Of a stretch of DNA of 64,000 nucleotides, positions 36,294 to 47,611 are shown in pieces. The stretch is from Sindora glabra (taxonomy: Eukaryota > Streptophyta > Magnoliopsida > Fabales > Fabaceae). The notes below the pieces were generated by a model. That model was not told where the DNA came from. It was given only the letters and a program-made list of their open reading frames with translations, and made no database searches. The position numbers and the translations under genes are program-made. How positions within the stretch are numbered: the stretch's first letter is position 1; the number at the start of each line of letters is the position of its first letter. The stretch covers positions 2,480,001 through 2,544,000 of the forward strand of contig CM035233.1 in the NCBI GenBank assembly GCA_020226215.1. Reading direction: 5' to 3'.

Positions 36294-38357
36294 ACTCTCT
36301 ATTGTTGAAATAGAATTATTTTCAACCTAGCATTAAATATTTGTGTGCTCTGGCATTTATGATGGTGCAGATCCTAAGATGCACATGAATGTGATTTGTC
36401 ATTGGGATTATCATCTTGACCTTTGAATTTATTCTCTTCTCAATCATTGGATTAAGGATAACTATTTGTGTTTTTTCCTCTTGGCTTATCAATTGATATT
36501 TTCCTAGGTCATTGGATTTATGGCATTTTTTTTATCAAATCATCTTAGCCATAAAAATGAACAGTACAAATTCTCTTTCTTAGCAACCTTCATTCATTTC
36601 AATCTTTATCTTCAACATATGCTTTACTTTTTCCTATGGTCAAGGTATTACTCCAACACTCTGTATTCTCTAGTTTTCTTATCAAACATTCTTTAGGTGT
36701 GTTTATTTCTTCTTTTCCTTTTTCCTTCAATTCATCATCATTACTAATTGCTATCTCATATTTGTCATCTTTGTTTTCATTTATGCTATTATGTTTTTAC
36801 TATGAACTATATATTGTTGTGCTTTTACCATAAATTGTTATTACCTTCTTTTAAAATGTTAGGGAAAACGTTTCATCTTCCATTTTGATTTGATTAGCAA
36901 AGGTATACTATTAAAAAACTTATTTTATTTATTTATTAGGATGTTTATGAGAATGCATTGCCATGATTTGATTTGATTAGACTTCTTTAGTTATTGTGCT
37001 TTGTCATTATCTTTTGTTTGAATGCTATTATTCTACCGATGCTTTTCATTAGGATTCTATTTTTGTTTGTTCATGTTTTTTGTTTAGACATTATTGTTAT
37101 TTGTTCATGCCTTTTGTTCGAACTTTTATTGTTATTTGTTCATATCTTTCATTTAGACTTTTCTATTGTTTCTTAACCTTTAATCTTTTTTTTCTTTGAA
37201 AGTTTTATTCAATCATTAATATCCTTCCACCTTTTTACTTTCGCAATACCTTCTTCTTCTTCAAAGTCTTCAAGTTCCTCTTTGACCTTTACAAAGTAAA
37301 AGAAGTTGTTTGGAGCCATATTTGCATGCTTATAACCATCGTTATGGTTGATTAATCTAGAAACATTGAAAGAGTAAATTTAAATTCTTATCTAATAGGT
37401 AGCCCAAAAAATTTGATCTAGGTAAATATGGACATAAAAACCATTGCTTTTTTTTTATTGATGGCTTGATTTTAAGGTCATAATAAACCTTTAATAGCGC
37501 TATTTAATTATCGATAATATAGGTTCGGTGTTCATCCTTGCTAAGGAAGATAAATAACCTTGTAATTATGACAACTTTCTTTATGCTTTACAATGACATT
37601 GCCTAATGGATTGAAATCTCCCATTTTTCTTATTTCTAGTAATGTATCATGGAACATATAAATGTGTGCCTAACTTAATTAACTTGGAACACTTGGTATC
37701 CATAAGCTTCTTTTGAGACTATGTGTAATAAGATAAAACCCAAGTCTTATAGTTCTCATATCTTCTCTTACTTCTACACTTATACTTATAAGAGGAAATA
37801 AAGCTTAGACTTATATCTTGTAGAGGTCCGACTGATGCTCTTTGATCATTTGTATTCAAATGTGTAAGGTTAGAAGAATAGTTTTTTTTAAGGTTTAGAA
37901 TGCTAATAACATGTAGCTGTGTTAGATTAATGGGAACCAATAGTTATACCTTGTTAAATGGGTTAGAAGTCATGAGCACTCTCGTTCTCGTAAGCTACAA
38001 GACTTTAACCAGAACAATTAAGAAACTACCATTCAACTCTTAGCATGTGCTTATGAAAAGCCTCTTGATATTCTTTAAGTTTATAGTATGCATTTTATGT
38101 TACTTAAATTTTCCTTATTATGCTATATTTGATTATTCATTATTTTTATTGTAGAACAATAGTTAGATGAAAGGGATTTCGATATTCTAGAATCTATATT
38201 GGATTTCTCTAGGATTCTCTTATTTGAAAGGCATTTCTCAATAGAGAGAAAGGTGTAGCTTCTATTTTGGCTGTCCAAGTTCAAGATCCAAGCTTGAATA
38301 ATGAGAGACTAACTAATGTTGTGGTTATTTTTTATAGCTTCTAAGCTTGACATTTAG
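36294..38357. other. Gypsy post-pol region, no gene read
   Basis: About 2 kb between the polypurine tract and the antisense frame. Short plus frames at 36636-36833, 36994-37176 and a minus frame at 37719-37940 match nothing I know. The motif ttgttcatg-ttttgttt repeats loosely near 37060-37150, giving a short degenerate array. Confidence 0.5.
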
Positions 38358-38600
38358 ATGTTAAAGGATGTCTCTATTCTTCATCGAATGAAACTTAAGT
38401 TGAAGGACAAAAAAGGCAAGAGAAATTATAATGTTAAGGTTGTTAGTGAAAATGAAAAAGTAAATGAAATAACTGATATTGATGGTTTTAAAATGATGTT
38501 AATCAAGGTTTCCTATCAGGTTAACATCTTTCAATGCTTATGGTACAAAAATACGGATTCTACTCCTCGATTATGGGGGGTGTCTCATGATAGATTTTAA
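38358..38600 (+). CDS. Antisense frame inside the Gypsy element
   Basis: An 80-codon frame starting ATG, read opposite to pol, in the space between integrase and the 3' LTR. It is Lys-rich (KLKLKDKKGKRNYNVKVV) and then mixed (DTDIDGFKMML-like, ending WGVSHDRF). Some Tat-group elements carry an antisense gene at this place, and this could be a piece of one; I do not recognise the protein. In such decayed DNA an 80-codon run could also be chance. Before 38358 the plus strand is open in other frames only in short pieces. Confidence 0.3.
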   Translation: MLKDVSILHRMKLKLKDKKGKRNYNVKVVSENEKVNEITDIDGFKMMLIKVSYQVNIFQCLWYKNTDSTPRLWGVSHDRF

Positions 38601-39229
38601 TTGCTAGGGAAATTATGCTTATTTTGTTGAATATGAAGAAAGTCAAGGCCTTTATTTTACGATGGTGGAGATTTGTTAGGCATTGGGCATTCTTCTAGAA
38701 GCCATTCTTAAGGTAGAGAAAAATAATGGAATTTCCTTTTAGAGTTATTTAAAATGCAATAAAGAAGAGTTTGTTTACCACCCCTAATTCTTTAGAAGAA
38801 AAAAGCTTGCAGTTTATTGAATAAAAAAAGGGGAGTTAGATGTGGAGGAAAAACTGTAGGAAAAATAATAGTTTTAATCGATCACACGAGTCACTCTTCA
38901 ATACATATTGATATAAAGAGTAAAAATAAGAGAAGGATTTGAATAAAAAGGATAAAGAGATTTAGAAATTGAAAAAATTAGAGTGAAAAGTTCAATGCCA
39001 AGCCCTTAAATGCTTAGGTGAATTGTTAGCCACTCTTTGACTTAGGTTTTATAGAGATCATTTGTTAGATCCAATACTGTAATCACTCACTTGCAATTAA
39101 TATATTGAAGATTAATAAAGATTTGACCTTTGAAGATTTTCTTAAAAAAAGGAATTCTTGTTGATCTTAATTGTAATTTCATGAAGTTTTTAGCATATTT
39201 TTATGATTTTGTCTAGATCTTTTAAAGAT
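38601..39229. other. Gypsy post-pol region, continued
   Basis: AT-rich with no motif of note; separates the antisense frame from the tandem arrays. Confidence 0.5.
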
Positions 39230-39770
39230 ATTTGGTGATGTTTTTTGTAATGTTTATTTGAATCAAGTTAAAACATTTTTTTCCAAGTCGTTTATGACTT
39301 CTAATGGGCCTTTAGTTGTTATTTGGTTGTTCAAATGGTTTAATTAAGTTATAACATTATTTAGGTTATTTATGGCTTCCACAAGCCTTTTAGAGATTGT
39401 TCAGTCCTTTATTTTTCAAACTTTTATTCTAAAAAGTCATTTTACAATCACTTAGTTGCTTTTCTTTTTTTGGAAGAAATGCTTCTAAAGAAACTTTTCA
39501 AGGTTATTTAAATATTTTTCTTTAAAACTTAAGTCATATTGATTCAAAGATCATTCAGACCTTTTTTCACTAAAATGGTTTCTAATAACCTTAATTTTTT
39601 CTAGGCCATTTGAGTTATTCTTTTTGAGATTTAGCATTTAGCCTCCAACAAGCTTAATGCTTTTTAGGTTTTTCACACCATTCCTTTTGAGATTTGACAT
39701 TTAGCTCTAATGACCTTTAGTGCTTCTTAGGTTGTTTGGGGTATTCTTTCCTTGAATTTAGCTCTTGAAA
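39230..39770. repeat. Degenerate tandem array, about 63-bp units
   Basis: The clearest three units start ttctaggccattt (39599), ttaggtttttcac (39664) and ttaggttgtttgg (39727). Each goes on with attc-tttgagattt-gcatttagc or a variant of it and ends aatgcttt or agtgcttc. Earlier, weaker units with ggttgttcaaatgg, ggttatttatggcttcc and similar phrases go back to about 39290. The array lies in the region between integrase and the 3' LTR. Confidence 0.55.
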
Positions 39771-39834
39771 TAAAAAAAACTTGCTTAGTCTCTTTATAAT
39801 GCTAATGGAGCTCCACGACATTTTATATGTTAAG

Positions 39835-40075
39835 GGATTTACTTGGGCTTTAAGTGTTTAAGGTAACTATTCCAGATTTATTCGATGCCTTAGGTGTAAA
39901 GTTTACTTATGCTTTATTTTATGCTAAAGATGTATAACTCACTCAAGTTTTATTTTGTGCCTTGTGCTTTTAAGTGTTGAAAGGGCCTACTAGGCTTTTA
40001 GGTGCTGAAAAGGTTTGCTTAAGCTTTTAAGTGCCAATAGTATAGCTTGATCAAGCTTTTAAGATGCTTAATTTA
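39835..40075. repeat. Degenerate tandem array, about 30-35 bp units
   Basis: The phrase gcttttaagtg or gcttttaggtgctg recurs at about 39848, 39968, 39993, 40023 and 40054, each followed by 15-20 variable bases such as ttgaaagggcctactag. It directly abuts the end of the integrase coding part. Confidence 0.6.
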
Positions 40076-40079
40076 CTAA

Positions 40080-41300
40080 AGAACTTTTATTTATTCAATA
40101 TTTTCAATATATTATTTAAGATAAGTTGCATTCCATATTTGAGAAATTGGTACACCTTTTATTATTTTAAGCCTGAATTTCCCATTCCCTATGTTCTCTT
40201 TAACTATAAATGGTCTTTTCCAATTTGGAGCTACTTTTCCTTTGCCTGTATTTTTGTGGGGTTTTTTTATCCTATTTGACAATAAGAGATCCTTGAGGGA
40301 AATTTTTTTATTTCAACCCTCTTGTTGAAGTAGTTTGCTAACTTCCTTTTATATGCCTTGGTCCTAATTAAGGTTGTGTCTTAAATTTTAGGAAGTAAGT
40401 TTAAATCTTGTCTTCTATCGCGCTAATTTATCTTTTCTTTATAATGTTTGCATTGTTCACTTGATTCTCCAAGCTCGACTAATAGCATGACTTATGAGTC
40501 GTAGCTTAGTTTAAAGAAGATCTTGTTAGTAGAAGATTGGGGGTAGTTTTGTACAACCATAAAATAATCAAAGTTCCTATGCCGATATATTTTTAGCTTG
40601 CTTTAATCTTTACTTTAGACATTGTTGTATGATTCTTTTTGCCAATATAGCTTGGCTATTGGATTAGGGATAATCAATTAATGTGAACTTTGGCTTAATT
40701 CTAAGGCTTTAGAAAATTATAGAAAATATAAGATATTTGTTAGCTTTATAAATGGATTATTATTGAAGGTAAGTGTAATTACCCTTGCCAAAAGCTTATA
40801 AAGCTTTCAATTGTGAACTGTGTTCCATTATTAGATATTAATATCTCTGGCAAGCTAAATCTACTTATGATAATGTTAGTATGATGATATATGTTTAATC
40901 AAATTGCACTTTATGATGTCACCTATATATGATAGATTTCTGAAAGAATTTTTATACGATACTTAAAAGATTGATGCAAGGGGGTTTGACCTTGATCCCT
41001 TTGGTGAAATAGTCTACTACTACCACTACCATTATCACCACCACTAAGTATTTTAGCTAACTGGGAGTAATTAGCCAAGGACCTAAAAGATCTATTCCTT
41101 ATTTCATGAATGGCCATGAAAAGATGATGGGCTCCATCAATATTAACAGTTGTTATTGGATTCTTGCAAACTTTTGACACTTATCCTAATTTTATGCAAC
41201 CTTGATGGCTTTTTTTTTTAATTTTACTAGTAGTAACCTATTTTAGAGCTAAAATTATTCTAGCGAAATGATTGTAGCATATTCCTTTGTACAATTCTCT
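40080..41300 (-). pseudogene. Gypsy integrase remnant
   Basis: Minus-strand blocks are in order. Zinc-finger tail CQKFARIQ and GIDLLGPW at 41040-41190. Core start VVVVVDYFTKGIKVKP near 40990-41030, with the first catalytic Asp at 41012-41014. SNNGTQFTIESF at 40805-40835, where the second catalytic Asp is Asn (codon 40830-40832). AYKRKLANYFNKRVEIKKF near 40280-40360. C-terminal GKVAPNWKRPFIVKE and WNATYLK at 40090-40245. The blocks match plant Gypsy integrases (WGIDLIGP, VDYFTKWVEA, DNGTQF, APNWEGPY, WNA-L-K-YY). Stops and frameshifts separate them. Confidence 0.9.
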
Positions 41301-41498
41301 TAACACATAGAAAGCTTTCTTTAGGTGAAGGCATTTTAGAATTGGTAGATTAAAGCTATATTTGTATAATTGATTGTTATTTATGTAAAGATAAGCCATT
41401 TGTCTTTGAAATCTTCATGCCTCATTCTTATCAACTAAAAGTTTTTCCTTCTCTAAGTAAGCTTATACAAGGGTAATATAAGAATTTAGGTGGCTAAC

Positions 41499-42370
41499 CT
41501 ACAAAACTTCAAATTTTTCTATGGTTGGGGTGCCATTTAATTCTTTTATAATTGTATGATTGCTAACTGCTACTTTGGCATTGGCTAATTTTACTAAGGC
41601 ATTTTCCTTTTCATTCTTTAACCAAGGTACTTTTAAAAGTTCATATTCAAAATTTGCCAATATGGTTTTTATCTTTTCCATGTAGTTGATTAAACTTGGT
41701 TCTTTCACTTTGCACTCTCATTCTAGTTAAGCAATAGCTAAATTTGAATCACTCCAAATTTATATCCTCTTAACCTTGATTTTTATTACTAACTTCAAAC
41801 TAATGATGATAGCTTTATATCCAATATGATTGTTTATAGCTTTTAATTCAAATTTGATTGAATATTTAAAAACGATCCCATTCTTACTTTCTAAAATTAT
41901 CCCTGCTTTGCGATCCATTTACGTACATGATCCATTTTGAGGATGGCTTTATCTATTCTTCTCAAATCATTTCTACCATAAAGTTAGCCAATGTTTAGGA
42001 CTTAATTGCTTTTTTGGGTTCATATATGATGTTATACTTTGAAACCTTGATTAACAAAACTAATAACTAATTAAAGAGATCAAGTTTATGCAAGATTTGT
42101 CTAATGAATCTATTCAATCTATTATTCGATGACTTTGGAAATAAGGCTTAAATTTCTTATTGAAGACTATCAAAGCAAATGCTAACTTTTTAATCTTATA
42201 ATATTTTATTTTTGACTTATGTAAGGTTTTAATAATAAAATAAATTAATTTCTGCATTCCTTTAATTTCCTTGACTAAGACGGAACTTATAATTATTTTT
42301 AAAATGGCTAGGTACAAATATAGTGTGTTACTTATCATTAATGAGCTTAATACTAGTGGCATGGCTAAAT
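41499..42370 (-). pseudogene. Gypsy RNase H and link to integrase
   Basis: The frame at 42114-42362 carries PLVLSS, TLYLYLAILK, ISSVLVKEIKG, QKLIYFIIKTLHKSKIKYYK and FKPYFQSHRI, matching the start of plant Gypsy RNase H (YLAVS-AVSAVLV, P-YY-SK-L, Y-EKLALAL, LRPYFQ-H). The frame at 41499-41708 carries KEPSLINYMEKIKTILANFE and KNEKENALVKLANAK, the RNase H end (EP-M--YL-KV, F---I-R--N--ADALA-LA). Confidence 0.9.
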
Positions 42371-42639
42371 ACTCCTTTAGTTTAAGGAATGTTTCCTTGC
42401 ACTAATTATCCTATGTAAAATTTCTTGAATTTTTATAAAGATTATAAAAATGATAGCATTTATTAGAGGACCTAGACAAAATTTTGGAGAGAGCTACTAG
42501 CCTATTGTTAAGGGCTTAGATTTTCTTGACATTTGAAGGGCTTTTCATTTTTATGATTGTTTGGCATTTCACTAAATTCACCTCTATCTTTTGTTTGATA
42601 AGCATAAAGCCCAAGAACTTCCCTACTTCTACCTTGAAT

Positions 42640-43210
42640 GCACACTTCTTTAGGTTAAGCTATATTTGATATTTTTTAAGGATTTTGAATGCTTAGGCAA
42701 TGTTCTTCCAATGTTATTCTATGTTGATTGATTTACTTGTTATATCATCAATATAAACCTCCATGCTCTTGCTTATTTAATTTGTGAACATTTTGTTCAT
42801 AACATGTTGGTAGAATTCTTTAAGGCAAACAACATCACCTTATAACAATAAACTCCTTAATCCATTATGAAGGCTATTTTGTCCTTGTTGTCATAATGCT
42901 TCCCTATCTAGTCGTATCTTGAGAAAGCCTCATTAAAATTAAGGATTTTAAAGCTTAATGAATTACTTATCAGCTTATTGATATTAGGTAGTGGATATAA
43001 ATCTTTGGCGTACGCTTTATTTAGGTCTATGTAGTTAACACATATTCTTCAAGTGCCATTCATCTTTTTTACTAGAACCATATTTGCTAACCATATGGTA
43101 TGAATGACTTCTATGATGAAATAGATCATTAACAACTTGTTTATTTCTTCTTTAATCACTACTTACCCTTTTACACTCATTTTCCTCCTTTTTTGTCGCA
43201 CTAACTTAAT
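42640..43210 (-). pseudogene. Gypsy reverse transcriptase remnant
   Basis: Blocks read in order: KEEINKLL, TIWLANMVLVKKMNG, RICVNYIDLNKAYAKDLYPL, FNEAFS-Y, KIAFIMD-GVYCYKVMLFAL, QHVMNKMF and SMEVYIDD with the catalytic YIDD intact at 42744-42755. The conserved Trp after NG has become a stop (TGG to TGA), and the Arg/Glu before G-Y-CY is also a stop. After LK-N a short out-of-frame deletion near 42805-42822 removes the AGATY part. The match to Tat-type RT (WRMCVD-TDLNKACPKD-YPLP) is clear. Confidence 0.9.
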
Positions 43211-43474
43211 AGTTGAATTTATCAAAGGTTTATGGCAAGTCATTATAATGTCAATACTAGCCACGTCAAAAGGATACTATGCAAAAAATGATATTATTGT
43301 CCTTTAAATAGTGGTAGTAAGCATTTACAAGGGGCCACCTAACTTTAATAAATGATAATAGTAAGCATTTACTAAGGATATTGTTTACAAGGTATCAATG
43401 TATGATGTTAATTTTTTTAACAACTACTATATAAAGAATGATTTTTCCTCCATTCATAGCAGGTTAGTATATTA
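43211..43474. other. Gypsy protease/linker region, not readable
   Basis: Upstream of RT on the element strand, where protease and the linker should lie. No D-x-G-S/A motif can be read with confidence. Confidence 0.5.
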
Positions 43475-43760
43475 TGTTAGGATTTTATTAAAAATCGATG
43501 TACAAAGTTTGATAATCTATTTCAATTATCATGATGGTTCATCAACATTTTGTACGTCATAATGGTTCATTAGTATTTTGTACGTCATAATGGTTCATGA
43601 ATAATTTGCTCTTGGCCTATAAATAGGGCTCTCCTCGCCTACTTGAAGTAATTATCAAGATAGCTTTCCTTAAGATTCTTAATTGCTTTGTTTGCTGTCA
43701 GTGTCTAATTATTCCTGTGTTTTAATGCCAAAATTGAAATGTTAATTTCTCCATGTGTTA
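43475..43760 (+). repeat. Possible solo LTR with promoter
   Basis: The stretch starts TGTTAGGATTTT, a typical plant Copia LTR start, has three 28-bp repeats, then a good TATA box (CCTATAAATAGGG, 43617-43629) followed by GC-richer leader-like sequence. It lies opposite to the Gypsy host element and interrupts its gag-PR part. The bases tatta stand just before it and again at 43761, which would make a 5-bp duplication, but the stretch then ends in TTA and not CA. No internal region follows, so a solo LTR or a TRIM-like remnant is the best guess. Confidence 0.42.
43534..43600. repeat. 28-bp tandem repeat in LTR U3
   Basis: Units start at 43534, 43562 and 43590 with atggttcat; the first two run full length and share ttttgtacgtcata. 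The ACGTCA core is a bZIP-type binding sequence. The array ends about 20 bp before the TATA box. Confidence 0.85.
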
Positions 43761-46443
43761 TATTAAACTTTGATATATATATAAGGTAAGCAACATCATT
43801 CTCGCACTAAAAAATAAGGACACTTAAATGCTTAAAGAAAATGATAAAAAATGGATATGTTGAGAAAATACAAAGATATTGATAAGAAATTGCAACAAGA
43901 AGAAGTAACATATCCATTTTTTTATTGAAATAATTGAGTTCATTACAAAAATGCATATATTGTTTATTTTCATTATAATTTATCATCACTTTGCTATCCA
44001 AAACATCATCCAACTTAGAAGCCTTCTAATGATATAAAGTAATTATAAAAAAGGTATCTCACTTTTTTTCATTTAAAGTCCAATGTTCATATTAAATTAT
44101 AGTTTCTTATTTATTAAATTATTTAATTTGTTATTTTTTGTATCTATATAATTATATAAGAAAAATGTTTCAGTTTATAAAGTTTTTACATCTATTGTTA
44201 TTGCATTTGTTGTTACATGTTAAATTATTCATTTAAAGTCTTTTTGTATCTATTGCTATTGCTGTTTGTATTTATATAATTGTATAACAAAAATATAATT
44301 ATTCAATAAAAAAATAATTTTAATGCTATGAACTTGTAACCTTATAAAGTTTCTACTTGAAACATATTTTTAAACAAATATTTTAGTTTATGACAAAAAA
44401 TTGATGTTTATACTTGTATAGTTGAACAATATCATTTTACTATAGAAATTAATTTTTTTAAAGAATAGATGTTTAATATTAAAATAATTCAATTCACAGG
44501 TGTAAACTGAAAAATAGAAAAATGTGAAGTTATAATGCCATTTGTAAATTTCATTACGAAGTTTTTCTAACCCTAAAATGATTCTTTCTTAACCAAGGTA
44601 TGCTCAAATTCCAATCTTAAGATGATTTTTTTCAATTTTTTATGTTTATGGTCACCAATTATTTTCCAATATTGAAAATCTATTAGCTAGTTAATAAATT
44701 TGTGGAGTTATGCATTTACTGGAGAAGTGCAAAATATAAACATAAGAACTTTCTTAGCTTTTTTGTTTTATTCTTGCAACTTAATTTTTTTTTGAAGTTA
44801 TACTTACATACATAACTACTTGATTATGTTATATAGTATGTTGAAATATTTGGATAATATAGGTTTCATTTGAGAGATGCACATTAATAATGAATTAAAC
44901 ATATTCAGTTCCAATATTGTAGTTGTTGTAATATTTAAATTTTTATTTACTTATTTGTTTTTTTGCAGTTTGAAAATACTTTGAACATTTGCCATTTAAT
45001 AGTGTAAATCATTAGATATTCATTGATCTTATATCCAAATTATATGGAATTAATGTATAGAAAAAATAAAACTACTTTATTTGTTATGAATTAAATGTGC
45101 TAAATTTAAAATTGTGTACTATAATTAAGATGATATGTACATTATTTTCTATTGAATATAGGGTTTGTATGTATTATAAAGTTATAGTATTATGGTTTTA
45201 GAAGTTTTGAATGTATTTCATATTGGAAGTAATGTAATAAAAAGTCTCATAAGACATTGTACAAAATGAAGAAGGTCTTAAGAATTGAATTTTTATTTTT
45301 TTTGTTTCAAAAAGGGGAATTTAATCCTATGTTAATTATATAAATTATTGAAGTGATATATTAAACATTTCATATTGATTAATAAAATAAATTAATATTA
45401 TATTACAATTCTTAATTATGGTTATAAAACTAAAACTAATATCATTAAATGTAACTAGTTATTAAGTAGAATGACCTATAAGGAACAATGACAATTTATT
45501 TATTAAAGAACTAGCATAATATTTTTTTATGATGGTTTATATCTAATGTTATAAAATATTTATTATGATAATTGATAAAATGATAGTTTGAAACTGATGT
45601 CTAATCCTTCAAATAGCTGACATAAATTAGTGATTTTGTAATAGTGTTATGTTATTTTTACCCTAAGGTAAAAACCTCTTTAGCATGCCTTTTCTCATTA
45701 CTACCACCAGTAAATTCACCCGTTATATTTTCAATGACTTAGATTACTTTAAGGTGATAAGGATAGGTGATTATCTTTGATCAGAACTAATGGATTTTGG
45801 GAGAATTTGGTTTGAGAATTATTTTTCTTATGGATAAAAAAAGAGTGTCATATTCTTTATGGTAGATTGATGGATTAAATGTCATCCTTTTAAGGTTAAA
45901 AATATTTGTGTTTGGGTTTAGCAAAAGAGACGTTGATAGGACCATCCTATTTGTAAGGAGGAATGATTTAGGGGTCTAGAGTTAAGGATGGTGGCAATGC
46001 TAATGACCATTAGTTGAAATGATAAGGTTAACTACTACGGATAACATACTTGTGTTTGGCATTTATAAAGGGCTTGTTAGAGGGAATATTGAGAATAGCA
46101 ATATTTGATCAATGGTAGCTAATAAGGAGGGTGGGATGGTAGTTATGGCAGCGATGTTACTTGATGCTATTGATAAAAGTGATGAAAAACATTTATCTTT
46201 GTTTGTAAGTGGTGGATTTGTTCAACTAAAATGTTATGCTCTATTTTGGTAGCCTTTTATTGATTTCTTTTAGCAAAGAATACTTCACAATCATCAAAAA
46301 TTGGTTCTTAGTAGCATGACAGGGAGTGTATATCTTAACATTGAGAGCATCTAGATGTACCTTGGCTTTAAAGATGGGAAGAAACTTTGTGTTAGTATAA
46401 TTGGGAGGACATGAAATGAGTATGTGGGATATAGTGGTGAGGT
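43761..46443. other. Gypsy gag region replaced by unrecognised DNA
   Basis: 43761-45680 is AT-rich without motifs and probably is later insertion. 45680-46443 is less AT-rich and borders the primer site, so it may be the leader and gag start, but no gag block can be read. The minus frame at 46241-46459 overlaps the primer site and is unlikely to be coding. Confidence 0.45.
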
Positions 46444-46445
46444 AA

Positions 46446-46463
46446 GCTACAAATGGCACTAAA
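46446..46463 (-). other. Gypsy primer-binding site, decayed
   Basis: Directly inside the 5' LTR the element strand reads TTTAGTGCCATTTGTAGC. Many plant Gypsy elements have TTGGCGCCGTCTGTGGGG here. The changes are mainly G-to-A and C-to-T, two of them at CpG. The position next to the LTR end (AATCA) supports the call. Confidence 0.6.
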
Positions 46464-46918
46464 TGATTATTCTGAGTGGATTAGACTGATTCAAAAGTCA
46501 AACTAACTAAGTTGAATTGCTTGCACAAAAAACTAAATGTTCCTATACATAACAAAGGTGGTTTATTGAGTATACTCTAATGCTTAGGCCAATAGTGGTT
46601 TAGGTAAAGTATTATGTCTTAGGTATCAATTGCATACGTAAGGCTTTTTATAGGACCCTAATATTTATGAGTGTGCTAGGGTTTTAGCAGATTTAGGTCT
46701 TGTTATTATAGATATTGTCTCTGATATGTTAGTTTTCTTTGCCTTTGGTTATGCTAAGAGTTAGTATTTAGGCTTAACCTAGGTTGGGGAGATAAAGAGA
46801 TAAGTTCATGATTAGATTGACAAGATATTTGGTTGATCATAGGCTATTTATTATGTGTTAAGTTAGGGTTGTATCATTTGACTAGATGTGATTTGGTTGG
46901 ACATTTTAATCATTGTCA
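46464..46918 (-). repeat. Gypsy 5' LTR
   Basis: Partner of 35826-36279. It starts TGACAATGATT on the element strand and ends AATAATCA before the primer site. A 69-codon plus frame at 46833-47042 crosses its outer edge and is not a gene. Confidence 0.88.
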
Positions 46919-47600
46919 TAAGTGTTTGAAGTCAATTGAAATGAATTATAGTAAAACCTTTACAAAATTTGATGAATTTCATAATGGTATGAGTATAATT
47001 AAAATAAGAATTATAAATGAAATGAAATCTCTTTTTAGTTAATACTAAATACTACTTTAAAAATAAATTTATTTGAAAATAAAATGAAATATTATTTTCA
47101 ACTATGTTAAACAAGGGGTAAAAGATTAACAAAAGACATAAAATTAATTAAGGATTATATCATGATACTATAAGAAATTTGTGATTTAGCAATGATAATT
47201 TGCAAGGGAAACTAAATGCATCACAAAATGAAGAAAACAATAAGGGAATTACAAGTGTTTAGTGAGGAAATTTATAAAATTCTAATTTCAATTTGTAGAA
47301 ATATTTTATGAGGGCCCTCACTAATATTAGGAAAGCTTAGTTTTGTTGCTAACTCATCACAATTGGTAGTGAAAAGTGGACGTTTTCCTAAAAATTTTTT
47401 GGTATTATTATGGCCCATTTAGTGAGAGATGGACCACTGGCTTAAGCCTTGCTATTTATTAGTGAGAATCCTATCCTTTACTAATCCTTCACTCAATAAA
47501 AAAAATTACATTCTGTAATTTGGAAATTTACTTTTCTTATTTGAAAACATTTTGCAAGAATAAATGAAAGCTATGGTTCATAGATGACAATAGATTGAGG
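46919..47600. other. Spacer, nothing recognised
   Basis: Flank of the Gypsy element; no gene, RNA or repeat signal found. Confidence 0.5.
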
Positions 47601-47611
47601 GCTTTCCAAAT

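Larger units (their letters stand above)
35826..46918 (-). mobile_element. Gypsy LTR retrotransposon, Tat/Ogre-like, 11.1 kb
   Basis: Direct LTRs of 454 and 455 bp (35826-36279 and 46464-46918) start TGACAATGAT on the element strand. A clear polypurine tract touches the 3' LTR and a decayed primer site touches the 5' LTR. RT, RNase H and integrase follow in Gypsy order on the minus strand (43.2 to 40.1 kb). Integrase is followed by about 3.8 kb before the 3' LTR, with tandem arrays and an antisense frame. A long, repeat-bearing region between pol and the 3' LTR is typical of the Tat/Ogre group. Outer flanks are taata and taagt, a poor match, so the target duplication is unproven. gag is not readable, and 43475-45680 seems to be later insertion. 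Confidence 0.88.

Noticed and set aside
40064..40279. 71-codon plus frame
   Set aside because: It is the complement of the integrase C-terminus, which reads well on the minus strand.
45680..46443. Readable Gypsy gag
   Set aside because: The position is right, but no conserved gag block could be found in any minus frame.
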